Below the pieces are notes generated by a model. It saw only the letters and a program-made list of their open reading frames with translations. It was not told the origin of the DNA and made no database searches. DNA of 48,481 bases from Acetoanaerobium pronyense (GTDB taxonomy: Bacteria; Bacillota; Clostridia; Peptostreptococcales; Filifactoraceae): positions 1 to 48,481 of the forward strand of contig NZ_JAGGLI010000022.1 in NCBI RefSeq assembly GCF_017874355.1, read 5' to 3'. This document shows, in pieces, positions 34,107-43,319 of this stretch (its first letter is position 1; every line of letters starts with the position of its first letter). The translations under genes and the position numbers were made by a program.

Positions 34107-34950
34107 AATAATTTCCTCGAATTCTACACATTAATATATATGTCCCACTACTCATCCTATTTAAAGCTCTTATCAAATCTTCTCTAACTATAGTTGAGCC
34201 CTGTCTGAAAGTCTCCATAGCTACAAGCTCTAGCTCTCTTATATTGGTTCTTAGCTTATTTAAAAGCACTATCTCATATCCCATATCAGCACTTGGTAGA
34301 AAATGTTTTACCCCATAATGCTTATCTGGACTATGAGAGTGAGCTCTTAGGTTCATATCATCCAGTCCAAACAAAGTGGATATTTGATATGGTTCATCAA
34401 GGACTTCGGCTCTAAGAAGATTTCTTGAGATATTTAAAAGTTCATCTATATCTGAAAGCAGCCCACTATATTTTGTATCTTTAAGTAGATACTGAATCTC
34501 AAGTATAAGGCTTTGAAGACTGTCTATCTTCCCTCTGAAAACTATTCTTTTATCATCTTTAAATACAAGTCTGTTTCCTTTTAGATGGGTCATATATTCA
34601 GGCTTTACTTCGTAAAAACCTCCATCATAGTTGGATACAAATTTAGGTTTAAAAGATCCCTCTAGAGCTTCAAATGGTTTATATTCATTTTCAACAACCT
34701 TGTATTCAGATGATTTTTCATTTTCTATACCTTGAAATCTAATATCCTTATCTCTTTGCCTTTTAGATTCGTGAGGTCTTTTGATTTCACTTGAATTAGA
34801 TGTTTTTAGTATTTTGTCAAGCTCTATGCCTTTATCTCTAAGATACTGCCTAGCAGAGGGGGTGATTACATCCTTTGCCGAGATTTCAGGTATTTCATCT
34901 GGTCTTTTTTTGAAATGTTCTCTTAATGACGCCTCGGTAATTACACTCAT
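34099..34950 (-). CDS. eutT: Ethanolamine-operon cobalamin adenosyltransferase
   Basis: Makes adenosylcobalamin for EutBC. The 283-residue protein begins with an ITPSARQYLRDKGIEL segment, then a variable charged stretch (about 50-95), then the EutT core (MTHLKGNRLVFKDDKRIVFRGKIDSLQSL, LRAEVLDEP, LLNKLRTNIRELEL). I find only one cysteine, near the C-terminus, so the HX11CCX2C metal motif of Salmonella EutT is missing. A second adenosyltransferase (CobO type) lies at 47772-48287. Confidence 0.88.
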   Translation of the reverse strand: MSVITEASLREHFKKRPDEIPEISAKDVITPSARQYLRDKGIELDKILKTSNSSEIKRPHESKRQRDKDIRFQGIENEKSSEYKVVENEYKPFEALEGSFKPKFVSNYDGGFYEVKPEYMTHLKGNRLVFKDDKRIVFRGKIDSLQSLILEIQYLLKDTKYSGLLSDIDELLNISRNLLRAEVLDEPYQISTLFGLDDMNLRAHSHSPDKHYGVKHFLPSADMGYEIVLLNKLRTNIRELELVAMETFRQGSTIVREDLIRALNRMSSGTYILMCRIRGNYYG

Positions 34951-34979
34951 AGCATGACGCCTTTCTCTTAGTTTAGTTG

Positions 34980-35004
34980 TGAAGCGCTGCTTTTGCAGCG
35001 CTTC
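34980..35004 (-). other. Strong stem-loop between eutM and eutT
   Basis: GAAGCGCTGC pairs perfectly with GCAGCGCTTC across a 4-base loop; it is GC-rich for this DNA. No U-tract follows on the minus strand, so it is not a normal terminator. It lies 81 bases past the eutM stop and may protect or process the message of this abundant shell protein. Confidence 0.6.
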
Positions 35005-35084
35005 CTAAATAGTTTCCATTTATAAGTCACTTACCCCTAAGGAGTCTTTATGTTCAAATCGATATTTTATAGCTTATATTAGTC

Positions 35085-35375
35085 TTATTCTGCTTTATTG
35101 CTCTTTGGTAGGATAACCTCTACTTCGTTGTGTGGTCTTGGGATTACATGAACTGAAATAAGTTCTCCAACTCTCTCAGCAGCTGCAGCTCCAGCATCAG
35201 TAGCAGCCTTTACAGCTCCTACATCTCCTCTTACCATAACTGTAACTAATCCTCCGCCTATTTGCTCTTTACCTATAAGCTGTACATTTGCTGCCTTTAC
35301 CATTGCGTCTGCTGCCTCGATTGCTCCTACTAGTCCTTTTGTTTCGATCATTCCTAATGCGTTTAAAGTTGCCAT
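35085..35375 (-). CDS. eutM: EutM hexameric BMC shell protein
   Basis: A single BMC domain of 96 residues, the main tile of the shell. [20 protein letters not shown] and VPRPH-like [10 protein letters not shown] are canonical. AGGAGG precedes the ATG. It follows eutE closely and ends before the stem-loop at 34980. Confidence 0.95.
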   Translation of the reverse strand: MATLNALGMIETKGLVGAIEAADAMVKAANVQLIGKEQIGGGLVTVMVRGDVGAVKAATDAGAAAAERVGELISVHVIPRPHNEVEVILPKSNKAE

Positions 35376-35394
35376 AATTAATTCCTCCTAAGTT

Positions 35395-36852
35395 TTAGTT
35401 TAAATTTAGATTTTTTAATTGATTTACAACAAGTTCACATATTTTATCAATATCAATAGAATCATCTGACTCTAATGAACAAACTGGTTTATCTTCCTTT
35501 TTTTCTTCTAGCCCATATGCCATCCATCTTATATTGATAAGATGAAGCGGAGTCACGTTGTCACTTGTAGCACTTCCTCCTACAGTTCCGCACCCTAGGG
35601 TAAATGATGGTGCAAGTCCTGTGCTCAGTCCTACAGCTCCATGAGTCGAAGGTGTATTTACTAAAAATCTGGATACAGGCTTTTCAAGAGCAAACTTCTT
35701 TATGATGCTCTCATCATTTGAGTGAATAGCAAGGGTATGTCCAAGTCCACCATTTTGAAGGAGCTTGTGGCATAATTCGCATGCCTCTTTCCAGTCTTCC
35801 ACTGTATAAAAAGCCATAAGCTGTGTTAGTTTTTCCTTTGAAAACGGAAAGCTTCTTCCCACCCCTTTTTCATCACTTAAAAGAAGGGTGGTTCCTGCTG
35901 GGATTTCAATATTTGCAAGCTCTGCTATATATTTTGCAGTTCTTCCAACTATGTCTGGATTCATACCTCCATTTGGCTTTTCCATTATACGTTTAACCTT
36001 TTCAAGAGCTTCTCCCCTTAAGAAAAAGCCTCCCCTTTTCACTATTTCAGCCCTAACCTTGTCTTCTATGGATTTTTCTACTACAATAGCCTGCTCAGAT
36101 GCGCATACTGTCCCATAGTCAAATCCTTTTGATCTAAATATCTTTTCTATTGCATCTTCTACATCTGCTGTTTTTTCTATAAATGCTGGCACATTTCCAG
36201 GTCCTACTCCAAGAGCTGGAGTCCCTGAGCTATAAGCTGCCTTTACCATAGCTGAACCACCTGTTGCAAGTATCATACTTACATCTCTATGCTTCATAAG
36301 AGCATCTGTGGCTTCCATAGTTGGCATACTGATGCAACCAACTAAATCCCTTGAAACTCCTGCTTTTGCAAGAGCACCCTTGATTACATTTACTGTTGCC
36401 ATGATGCACTTTAAAGCTGAAGGATGAGGGCTAAATACTATACTGTTTCCAGCCTTTAGTGCTATTAAAGTCTTGTATATTACAGTTGATGTAGGATTCG
36501 TAGATGGTATTAGACCCGCAACAACTCCCATAGGAACACCTATTTTTACAACTTTTTTTACTGTATCCTCTTCTATAAATCCAACAGTTTTTATATCCTT
36601 CATAGATTCCCAAAGAGACTTGCTTGCAAGGACATTTTTTGCCATCTTGTCTTCCCATTTCCCAAATCCAGTCTCTTCATTTGCAAGCTTTGCTAGACCT
36701 TCTGCATTTGAAAAAGTTGCAAGGTATACTTGCTCTACTACATTGTCAATTTGACTTTGGGATAAAACCCCATAATCCTTTTGAGCATTTTTTGCACTCT
36801 CTACAAGATTTCTAACCTCCTGCACCGATGCTAAGTCTTTGTCTAAAGTCAA
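35395..36852 (-). CDS. eutE: CoA-acylating acetaldehyde dehydrogenase
   Basis: Oxidises acetaldehyde to acetyl-CoA with NAD in the microcompartment lumen. The 485-residue protein has the catalytic cysteine in [10 protein letters not shown] (about 236-245), [21 protein letters not shown] and [12 protein letters not shown]. The C-terminus ([16 protein letters not shown]) is an amphipathic helix of the encapsulation type, whereas many homologues carry it at the N-terminus. I chose the TTG at 36852: AAAGGAGG lies upstream, while the frame's first ATG (36885) is inside the preceding gene without a ribosome site. Confidence 0.93.
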   Translation of the reverse strand: MTLDKDLASVQEVRNLVESAKNAQKDYGVLSQSQIDNVVEQVYLATFSNAEGLAKLANEETGFGKWEDKMAKNVLASKSLWESMKDIKTVGFIEEDTVKKVVKIGVPMGVVAGLIPSTNPTSTVIYKTLIALKAGNSIVFSPHPSALKCIMATVNVIKGALAKAGVSRDLVGCISMPTMEATDALMKHRDVSMILATGGSAMVKAAYSSGTPALGVGPGNVPAFIEKTADVEDAIEKIFRSKGFDYGTVCASEQAIVVEKSIEDKVRAEIVKRGGFFLRGEALEKVKRIMEKPNGGMNPDIVGRTAKYIAELANIEIPAGTTLLLSDEKGVGRSFPFSKEKLTQLMAFYTVEDWKEACELCHKLLQNGGLGHTLAIHSNDESIIKKFALEKPVSRFLVNTPSTHGAVGLSTGLAPSFTLGCGTVGGSATSDNVTPLHLINIRWMAYGLEEKKEDKPVCSLESDDSIDIDKICELVVNQLKNLNLN

Positions 36853-36853
36853 A

Positions 36854-37390
36854 TTATTTTCCTCCTTTCGACTTCCTAATAGCACTTAAGAGTTCACTTT
36901 TGTTTGCAAACTTTATTTTTCCTCTGTCCATGCTATCAATCTGAAGCTCTCTTGCAAGCCTTCTTAACTGAACTACCTTAAGCCTATCTATACCGCCTTT
37001 TTTGAAAACAAAGTAGTCCTTATCTTCAAATCTTACAGTCTCATTAACATTAAACTCAGGAGATTTTGATTCGGTTTTTATTGGTTCATCGTTAAGATTA
37101 GCTAGTTTACTATCATTTTTTTTTGGCTCTATCATCTCCATTACTTCATCAGAAAGCCTTGGAATGACATGTCCTGTGACTGCTATTTGAAGGCGTTTTA
37201 CCGCCTCAACCGCCGCTTCAACTGCTGCATAAACAGAGCCTACATCTCCCTCAAGGGTAATGGTTACTAGTCCTGCAGATACAAGTTCCTTGCTAATCAT
37301 ATTTACAGATGCCGCCTTCAAGGCTGTATCCGCTGCAACATAGCAACCAACTGCTCCATAGGTTTCTATAATCCCAATAGATTTTCCCAT
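36854..37390 (-). CDS. BMC shell protein with a Rho_N/SAP-like C-terminal domain (EutK-like)
   Basis: A 178-residue protein: a BMC domain (about 1-90: IGIIETYGAVGCYVAADTAL, VIPRLSDEVMEMI), a polar linker (about 91-125), a short strand-rich stretch (VRFEDKDYFVFKKGG), and a C-terminal helical module LKVVQLRRLARELQI...NKSELLSAIRK (about 139-175). The last part matches the pattern of Rho_N/SAP nucleic-acid-binding domains. Enterobacterial EutK also joins a BMC domain to a nucleic-acid-binding type domain, but a winged helix. It sits in the EutL-EutE interval. Confidence 0.8.
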   Translation of the reverse strand: MGKSIGIIETYGAVGCYVAADTALKAASVNMISKELVSAGLVTITLEGDVGSVYAAVEAAVEAVKRLQIAVTGHVIPRLSDEVMEMIEPKKNDSKLANLNDEPIKTESKSPEFNVNETVRFEDKDYFVFKKGGIDRLKVVQLRRLARELQIDSMDRGKIKFANKSELLSAIRKSKGGK

Positions 37391-37398
37391 AAAGGCAC

Positions 37399-38052
37399 CT
37401 AATACTTAACTGGATTGTCTGCAACCTGAATTACTGCATCTGCAAAAGCATCACAAGCTGCTTTACAAGCAGACTGAGAGCCAGTTAAAAGTCCTCCCCC
37501 AAAGTTTGTCTCAGATGGCGGGCCATAAAAAGCAACTAACTCTACATCTGCGGCTTTAAGTGCTGCATCAAGTGCATACATAGCTTCAATAGGAGGTGCT
37601 ATAAGATATGCAATAGCTTCCCCTTCAGGAACTCCAGCTATATCCGAAAGATATGAACCAGTTCTTGAAACGCAGTGTGCATAGTAAGCTATGGAGTCAT
37701 CATCGTTTGCACTATAAAAGCAAGCGTCATTTTCTATAAAGTCAATTGCGGCGTTTAGACCACTTTTTACCTCTGCTGGACTTGGTCCAGAGATTATTCC
37801 AATAAATTCTCCAGCTAGTTTTGTATTTGCATTTACAGCTCCTCCATAAAAGGACTTTGCATAAGCAACCTTAACTTCAGCCTTTTTTGTTGCTTCATCA
37901 AGGGCAGTGTAGCCCACATCGTCACAATCTGTGGTAATCATACCTATTGCACGATGGTCTTCATCTATTCCAAGGTGTTTTCTCATCCCTTCATCTACAT
38001 TTGGGATTACCTTGACACTTAATACATTGACTTTAATCGGATCGTATCTCAT
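37399..38052 (-). CDS. eutL: EutL trimeric shell protein
   Basis: A BMC-T protein of 217 residues made of two circularly permuted BMC domains. Typical segments are ITTDCDDVGYTALDEATKKA, AKSFYGGA and FYGPPSETNFGGGLLTGSQSAC. Its gated pore is thought to admit large molecules such as cofactors. AGGAGG precedes the ATG. Confidence 0.95.
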   Translation of the reverse strand: MRYDPIKVNVLSVKVIPNVDEGMRKHLGIDEDHRAIGMITTDCDDVGYTALDEATKKAEVKVAYAKSFYGGAVNANTKLAGEFIGIISGPSPAEVKSGLNAAIDFIENDACFYSANDDDSIAYYAHCVSRTGSYLSDIAGVPEGEAIAYLIAPPIEAMYALDAALKAADVELVAFYGPPSETNFGGGLLTGSQSACKAACDAFADAVIQVADNPVKY

Positions 38053-38062
38053 TAGCTGCCTC

Positions 38063-38962
38063 CTATAGTTTTAAATCTACTCCACTTTTCTTTTCATCAA
38101 GGATTTTCTTAAGTATATCCGCAATATGTGCCCCTGCTTCAACTGCTGGAGTACCGTTTTTGTGGATATTACTGATTACCGTTCTTGCAGACTCTGGGGT
38201 ACCTACTTTTCCCTTGTAAATCATATAGCAGCTCATGGATTCTCCAGTTGCAAGTCCTGGTCTTTCACCAATAAGTACTGCTGTAACCTCAGCTCCTGTA
38301 ATTTCTGAAACGTGGTCCATGGAAGGCACACGACCATATTTTACAAAAAACGGAGTTCCCATATCTATGTTGTGATTTTTTAGTCCCATCTCGATAGCCT
38401 TTAGAGCATCATATGCGTTTGTCTCTATAGCAGTTGAAGAAAGTCCATCAGCTACATATACCTGAACTCTTGGAGCTTTTGAGTTTAGAGTTTTGAGCTT
38501 TGCCACAGATTCATCATCAAGTATTCTTCCAAGGTCAGGTCTTGTAAGATATTCGTCCTTGTCATTAATTAGGGTCTGAAGCTTTGGCCAGCCCTTTGAC
38601 TCTACAAATTCATCAGGAACATCTGTAAATACAGCATCTTGAGCTACCGCATGGTCGGCTCTAAATCTTAAATAAGTATCTGTCTTGTATCTTGGTCCTG
38701 CTCTCCATATTCCAACTCTTGCAGGTGTAGATTTTTTGTAGTTTTTGTATGCATCTGGGTTCTCAGCATTTGGGACTTCAAAAAAATCTTCCATTTCATA
38801 ATCAGTCACGCTTTTTCCATCATATGATTCATCTGATGATTCACTATGAAGGATTTGGCTAGTTATCCTTTGAAGATTTTTGTCATCCACCTTTGTTTCT
38901 TCGCTTCCATTAAGCTCTTTTAATACCTCTTCTATTATTGATTTTAGTTGCATTTCATTCAT
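38063..38962 (-). CDS. eutC: Ethanolamine ammonia-lyase small subunit
   Basis: With EutB it converts ethanolamine to acetaldehyde and ammonia using adenosylcobalamin. The 299-residue protein has ARVGIWRAGPRYKTDTYLRFRADHAVAQDAV split across its core, VADGLSSTAI, and GERPGLATGESMSCYMIY near the end, all EutC-typical. The N-terminus (LKSIIEEVLKELNG) is an encapsulation-type helix, as known for EutC. GAGGAGG precedes the ATG. Confidence 0.95.
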   Translation of the reverse strand: MNEMQLKSIIEEVLKELNGSEETKVDDKNLQRITSQILHSESSDESYDGKSVTDYEMEDFFEVPNAENPDAYKNYKKSTPARVGIWRAGPRYKTDTYLRFRADHAVAQDAVFTDVPDEFVESKGWPKLQTLINDKDEYLTRPDLGRILDDESVAKLKTLNSKAPRVQVYVADGLSSTAIETNAYDALKAIEMGLKNHNIDMGTPFFVKYGRVPSMDHVSEITGAEVTAVLIGERPGLATGESMSCYMIYKGKVGTPESARTVISNIHKNGTPAVEAGAHIADILKKILDEKKSGVDLKL

Positions 38963-38978
38963 CTAAGCCACCTCCTCT

Positions 38979-40343
38979 CTATTTCATAAAGATTGATGCG
39001 TCACCAGCACGCTCAGTTAATTTGCCATCTTTTATTAATCCCATTTTTTCCATCCACTTTTCAAACTCTTTAATAGGTCTTTTTCCACTTACAGATCTTA
39101 GTGAATGAGCTTCATGATATCCAGTACACTGGTAGTTGAGCATGATATCATCTCCAGCTGGTATCGCCATAAAGTAGTTGCATCCTGCCATAGCAAGAAG
39201 TACTGCAAGGTTTTCTATATCATTTTGGTCAGCCTTCATATGGTTTGTGTAGCATGCATCAACTCCCATTGGAAGTCCATGAAGCTTGCCCATAAAATGG
39301 TCTTCAAGTCCAGCTCTAGTAACCTGTTTGCTGTCATAAAGGTATTCTGGACCAATGAATCCAACAACTGTATTAACTAAAAATGGTTTGAAATGTCTAG
39401 CAAGGCCGTAGCATCTTGCTTCCATAGTCACCTGGTCTGCACCATGATGAGCATCACTGGAAAGCTCTGAGCCTTGACCAGTTTCAAAATAAAAATAGTT
39501 AGGACCAGTAGCTGTACTATATCTTTCCATAAGCTCTTGAGCTTCTCTTAATGTATCTAAAGTAAATCCAAATGCCTCATTTCCCTTTTGTGAACCTGCT
39601 ATTGACTGGAACATAAGGTCAGTTGGAGCACCTTTTTTGATAGCTTCCATCTGAGTAGTAACATGAGCAAGTACGCAGGTCTGAGTAGGAATTTCCCATT
39701 TGCGCTTGAATTCATCAAACATTTTAAGTACATTTCCAACGCTTTCCACTGTATCTATTACAGGATTTAGCCCAAGAACCGCATCCCCTGCTCCATATGA
39801 AAATCCTTCCATTAAGGAAACCATTATTCCATCTAGGTTGTCAGTAGTGTGGTTTGGCTGAAGTCTAAATGCAAGCGTTCCACTCTCTCCTATAGTAGTA
39901 TTACAGTGAGCAGTAACTATAATCTTTTGACCTCCAAGAACAAGGTCAAGATTGCTCATTATTTTTGTAACTGCAGCTATCATCTCGGACGTCAGACCCC
40001 TTGATACTCTCTTTATCATTTCGTTGTCTGTGTTTTCATCAAGTATCCACTCTCTAAGCTCAGATACTGTCCAGTCCTTGATTTCATTGTAAATAGTCAT
40101 ATTGAGGTCATCATAAATCAGCTTAGTAACCTCATCTTCATCATAAGGAACAGATGGGTTATTGAAGATGTCCTCAAGTGTGAGATTGCTTAGTATTTCC
40201 TTTGCAGCAATACGCTCCGTTACAGTTTCTGCTGCAACTCCAGCGAGCTTATCTCCTGACTTTTCTTCATTTGCTTTTGCAAGCACTTCTTTTACGCTGC
40301 TGAACACATAAGTTTGTCCAAACAGTGACGTTTTAAGTCTCAT
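38979..40343 (-). CDS. eutB: Ethanolamine ammonia-lyase large subunit
   Basis: The catalytic, substrate-binding barrel of the lyase, 454 residues, nearly the same length as E. coli EutB. It opens MRLKTSLFGQTYVF and contains NTTIGESGTLAFRLQPNHTTDN-type and FYFETGQGSELSSDAHHG-type substrate segments and PAGDDIMLNYQCTGYHE. I chose the ATG at 40343 after GGGAGG; the upstream ATG at 40358 encodes that site. Confidence 0.96.
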   Translation of the reverse strand: MRLKTSLFGQTYVFSSVKEVLAKANEEKSGDKLAGVAAETVTERIAAKEILSNLTLEDIFNNPSVPYDEDEVTKLIYDDLNMTIYNEIKDWTVSELREWILDENTDNEMIKRVSRGLTSEMIAAVTKIMSNLDLVLGGQKIIVTAHCNTTIGESGTLAFRLQPNHTTDNLDGIMVSLMEGFSYGAGDAVLGLNPVIDTVESVGNVLKMFDEFKRKWEIPTQTCVLAHVTTQMEAIKKGAPTDLMFQSIAGSQKGNEAFGFTLDTLREAQELMERYSTATGPNYFYFETGQGSELSSDAHHGADQVTMEARCYGLARHFKPFLVNTVVGFIGPEYLYDSKQVTRAGLEDHFMGKLHGLPMGVDACYTNHMKADQNDIENLAVLLAMAGCNYFMAIPAGDDIMLNYQCTGYHEAHSLRSVSGKRPIKEFEKWMEKMGLIKDGKLTERAGDASIFMK

Positions 40344-40366
40344 ACTTTTTCCTCCCATTACTTTAT

Positions 40367-41794
40367 TTAGTAGCCGAAAAGCAAGGTCTTTATCACCACT
40401 GGCACGACCTGTCCTCCAGCAATTGGAACACCTATATCAATGTAGTCTCCATTGTCTACGCTGACAGAATCTATACAAATCACAGGCTTGTCCTTTGGAA
40501 GAATACTTCTAAGGCAAAGCCCCAATGATTTACCAAAATCACTTTCGATGATTACAATCAAAGGCAGATTTTGATCGGTCATCCTCTTCATACCTATGGC
40601 TATATCCTTAGCTAGTCTTTCAATGGCTTCAAAGCCATATCCTCTTTTTCCCCTAAGCCCTAGTGCCACTAAAGGGGTGTCAGACTGCTCTACAAGCCAT
40701 CCTAGCCTGTCAGATAGAGCATTTTGTCTTTGCTCTTCATTTAGCCCTTCCTCATCTGCTGTAAGGTGAACTATCGGGATATTTTTAATTGGAAGCTGAT
40801 TCAAATCATAGTGGATGGTGCTGCCGCTTATATCAGTAGTGTGATTTCCTGCCCCAACTACTGTGGCCCTTATTGTCTCTTCACCATATTTCAAAGTATG
40901 ACTCGTCTTTTCAAAAGCCTTTTTAATAGCTCTTCCAAGAAGGATTCCAATATCTCCATATCTGAGAAAATCCTCTTCATCATTTGCCACGCAGTCTGCA
41001 ACTCCACCTGATAAAAATGCTGCATCTATTTTATGGGTCATTCTAAAATCATGGTCAGTAATCAAAAGCTTGTATATACTATCCTGTGACCCCGTGTTTG
41101 CAATTTCAATAATTGTCTCTGCCATAGCAGAGCAAAATACTTCTAGGGATGAAATCGATGCTTTTTTCCCTATTTCTATATCAATATCTAATCTATTAAT
41201 TAGAGCCTTTGCCTTTTCTGATAGGTAGTATACCTCCCCATCCCCTCTTAACTTAATAAGTCTTCCACCAATATCAAAGCAGGCTGTATCCATAAGCTTG
41301 CCATTTTGAAATACTGCAACGTTGGTGGTTCCTCCTCCAATATCAAAATTCATTACAGTTGCGCTATGCTCTTTTGAGTATTCAAAGGCTCCAGAGCCTT
41401 TACCTGCAAGTATTCCCTCTAAATCAGGCCCTGCAGTAGCTACCACAAAGTCTCCTGCAAAGCCGCTAAGCATCTTTAGTACTTCCTTAGCATTTTCTTT
41501 TCTTGCAGTCTCCCCTGTGATTATTATGGCTCCTGTATCTACATCCTCTGGAGTCATATTTCCATTTCTGTATTCCTTTTCCACTATCCTTTTAAGTCCT
41601 TCTGCATCTATTACTACAGGAGTAAGAAGAGGGGTGAAATGTATATCGCTTCTAAATACTACTTCTTTTCCTATTATCTTTACGGTCGGAACTGTCCATG
41701 CAGATGCCGTATTTTCTACAGTAATCTTTGAAAATACAAGCTGGGTGGTGCTTGTTCCTATGTCTATCCCAACACTAGTTAATGTTTGAGGCAC
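40367..41794 (-). CDS. eutA: Ethanolamine ammonia-lyase reactivating factor
   Basis: An ATPase of the Hsp70/actin fold that removes damaged cofactor from EutBC. The 475-residue protein has the phosphate-binding motif [13 protein letters not shown] at the N-terminus and [14 protein letters not shown] around residue 150. I chose the GTG at 41794 (MPQTLTSVG), with AAAGGAG 8 bases upstream. A terminator in the leader separates it from eutW, so its expression depends on antitermination. Confidence 0.94.
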   Translation of the reverse strand: MPQTLTSVGIDIGTSTTQLVFSKITVENTASAWTVPTVKIIGKEVVFRSDIHFTPLLTPVVIDAEGLKRIVEKEYRNGNMTPEDVDTGAIIITGETARKENAKEVLKMLSGFAGDFVVATAGPDLEGILAGKGSGAFEYSKEHSATVMNFDIGGGTTNVAVFQNGKLMDTACFDIGGRLIKLRGDGEVYYLSEKAKALINRLDIDIEIGKKASISSLEVFCSAMAETIIEIANTGSQDSIYKLLITDHDFRMTHKIDAAFLSGGVADCVANDEEDFLRYGDIGILLGRAIKKAFEKTSHTLKYGEETIRATVVGAGNHTTDISGSTIHYDLNQLPIKNIPIVHLTADEEGLNEEQRQNALSDRLGWLVEQSDTPLVALGLRGKRGYGFEAIERLAKDIAIGMKRMTDQNLPLIVIIESDFGKSLGLCLRSILPKDKPVICIDSVSVDNGDYIDIGVPIAGGQVVPVVIKTLLFGY

Positions 41795-41810
41795 AGCTGC
41801 TGCTCCTTTC

Positions 41811-41865
41811 CCCAAAAAAAGACGTCAAAAAACTCTCCTTTAATCAAGAGTTTTTTAACGTCTTT
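41811..41865 (-). terminator. Regulated terminator in the eutA leader
   Basis: On the minus strand an 18-bp stem with one mismatch (41848-41865 with 41818-41835), 12-base loop, then seven Ts, ending about 20 bases before the eutA start. Its upstream arm overlaps the second EutV-type hairpin, so the two folds exclude each other. Confidence 0.88.
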
Positions 41866-41896
41866 GTTAAAAATGAGATATACTTCATCGTATATC
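41852..41896 (-). promoter_or_regulatory. EutV (ANTAR) double-hairpin antiterminator before eutA
   Basis: On the minus strand two hairpins with 6-base loops lie 3 bases apart. P1 (41877-41896) is GATATAC-GATGAA-GTATATC. P2 (41852-41873) is TTTTTAAC-AAAGAC-GTTAAAAA. ANTAR sites need paired hexaloop hairpins with A at loop position 1 and G at 4. P2 fits fully; P1 has the G at 4 but G at 1. P2 overlaps the terminator arm. Confidence 0.82.
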
Positions 41897-41900
41897 TTTA

Positions 41901-43319
41901 TTATTCTTTTTTCATTCTAAAATCAAACATTGCTTTTGTTCCCTTTGGTGATGATTCAAGGGAAAATCTTCCCTTGAGTTTGTCCTCTACAATGCTTTTT
42001 ACAATGCTCATTCCAAGACTACCAAGTCTAGTCTCTTTTATATCAAATCCAACTCCGTCATCCTTTACGACGATGCTTGAATACATTATTCCTTTTTCTA
42101 TATTTATTTCAATCTGACCTTCTTTTCTTCCTACAAAAGCATACTGCATGCTATTTTGTACGAGCTCATTTACTACAAGGGCTATTGAGGTAGCAAGGTC
42201 AGAGCTTATCTCAAATGTTCCTCCTGTGATTTTCAAATTAATATTGCAATCCTCATATGCAATACTTACCGCATTGCACATTACTCTTTCAAGTATGGTT
42301 CTAATATCAACCTCATCTACCCCATTTTGGGCAAGTATTTCATGGGTTACAGCAATACTTATAACTCTATTAATACTTTCATCAAAAGCCTTTTTTGCCT
42401 CAGAAGAATTAATTCTTCTTGACTGAAGCCTAAGAAGACTTGCTATTGTCTGAAGGTTGTTTTTAACTCTATGGTGAATCTCCCTCATAGCCATAGACTT
42501 TGTTATAAGCTCTTTTTCTATGGCCTTTTGGTCTGTAATATCTTTGATTACCATCATTAGCCCCGATAAAGATGCGTCATCAAAGGATAGAGTTGCGTAC
42601 TTTACCTTAACCGTCATCTCTCCAATACTTACCTCTGACATTTTTGAATTTACAGATTGACTCACATCTTCAAACCTGTTTCCATCAAGGGCTAGATTTT
42701 CAAATGGAATACCCACAAGCTCATCCAGGTATCCTAAGCTTCTGTACATTTGAGAGGCCACAGGATTTATCTTCTGGGAAATTCCGTTTTTGTCAAATAT
42801 TACAATACCATCGTTTAGATAGGGCTGAAGTAAAATCTCTTCCTGAAGTGTGCCCATTAGAGTTTCTGATAGTTTTTCCGCTGTCTCTGTGAGCATTTTA
42901 ATCTTGGCATGCTCCTGCTCTGATTTATACACGTCGCTTTCCATTATAAGGCAGCCAATTACAGATTTTTCGTCATTAAATATAGGTACTACATTTTGCC
43001 TTACCATTTGTTCCTCTTGGGTGATTGCCCTCAAATCTCTTGTTGGCATTCCTAACTCAAGTGTCCTTATGGCTGCTGGCTCATTGTGTCTATGGGCAAA
43101 CTTGCCTACCACCCTTTCTTTATAGTGGGATGGACCATAAAATGGCCTTGCCTCTGCAACTACAACAGCTACTCCACTTTCCCTGCTAAGTACATCTATA
43201 AATATATCTGAACGGGTAAGGTTTGCCATAATTTGAATTTGAGAAGCAACTTTTTCAAGTTTTTTTATATCTTTATCATTTAGATTTGTATAAGTTTTAC
43301 ATAACTTTTTTATACTCAT
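41901..43319 (-). CDS. eutW: EutW sensor histidine kinase for ethanolamine
   Basis: A soluble 472-residue kinase that senses ethanolamine and phosphorylates EutV. Order: GAF-like N-terminal sensor (about 20-170), PAS-like domain (about 180-280), phosphoacceptor histidine in REIHHRVKNNLQTIASLLRLQ-type HisKA_2 (about 285-305, quoted in part), then the ATPase domain (VVNELVQNSMQYAF, VKDDGVGFD, GSLGMSIV). I chose the ATG at 43319, which overlaps the eutV stop as ATGA; the longer frame would run far into eutV. Confidence 0.93.
   Translation of the reverse strand: MSIKKLCKTYTNLNDKDIKKLEKVASQIQIMANLTRSDIFIDVLSRESGVAVVVAEARPFYGPSHYKERVVGKFAHRHNEPAAIRTLELGMPTRDLRAITQEEQMVRQNVVPIFNDEKSVIGCLIMESDVYKSEQEHAKIKMLTETAEKLSETLMGTLQEEILLQPYLNDGIVIFDKNGISQKINPVASQMYRSLGYLDELVGIPFENLALDGNRFEDVSQSVNSKMSEVSIGEMTVKVKYATLSFDDASLSGLMMVIKDITDQKAIEKELITKSMAMREIHHRVKNNLQTIASLLRLQSRRINSSEAKKAFDESINRVISIAVTHEILAQNGVDEVDIRTILERVMCNAVSIAYEDCNINLKITGGTFEISSDLATSIALVVNELVQNSMQYAFVGRKEGQIEINIEKGIMYSSIVVKDDGVGFDIKETRLGSLGMSIVKSIVEDKLKGRFSLESSPKGTKAMFDFRMKKE

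Noticed and set aside
34980-35004. Intrinsic terminator within the eut operon
   Set aside because: No U-tract follows on the coding strand.
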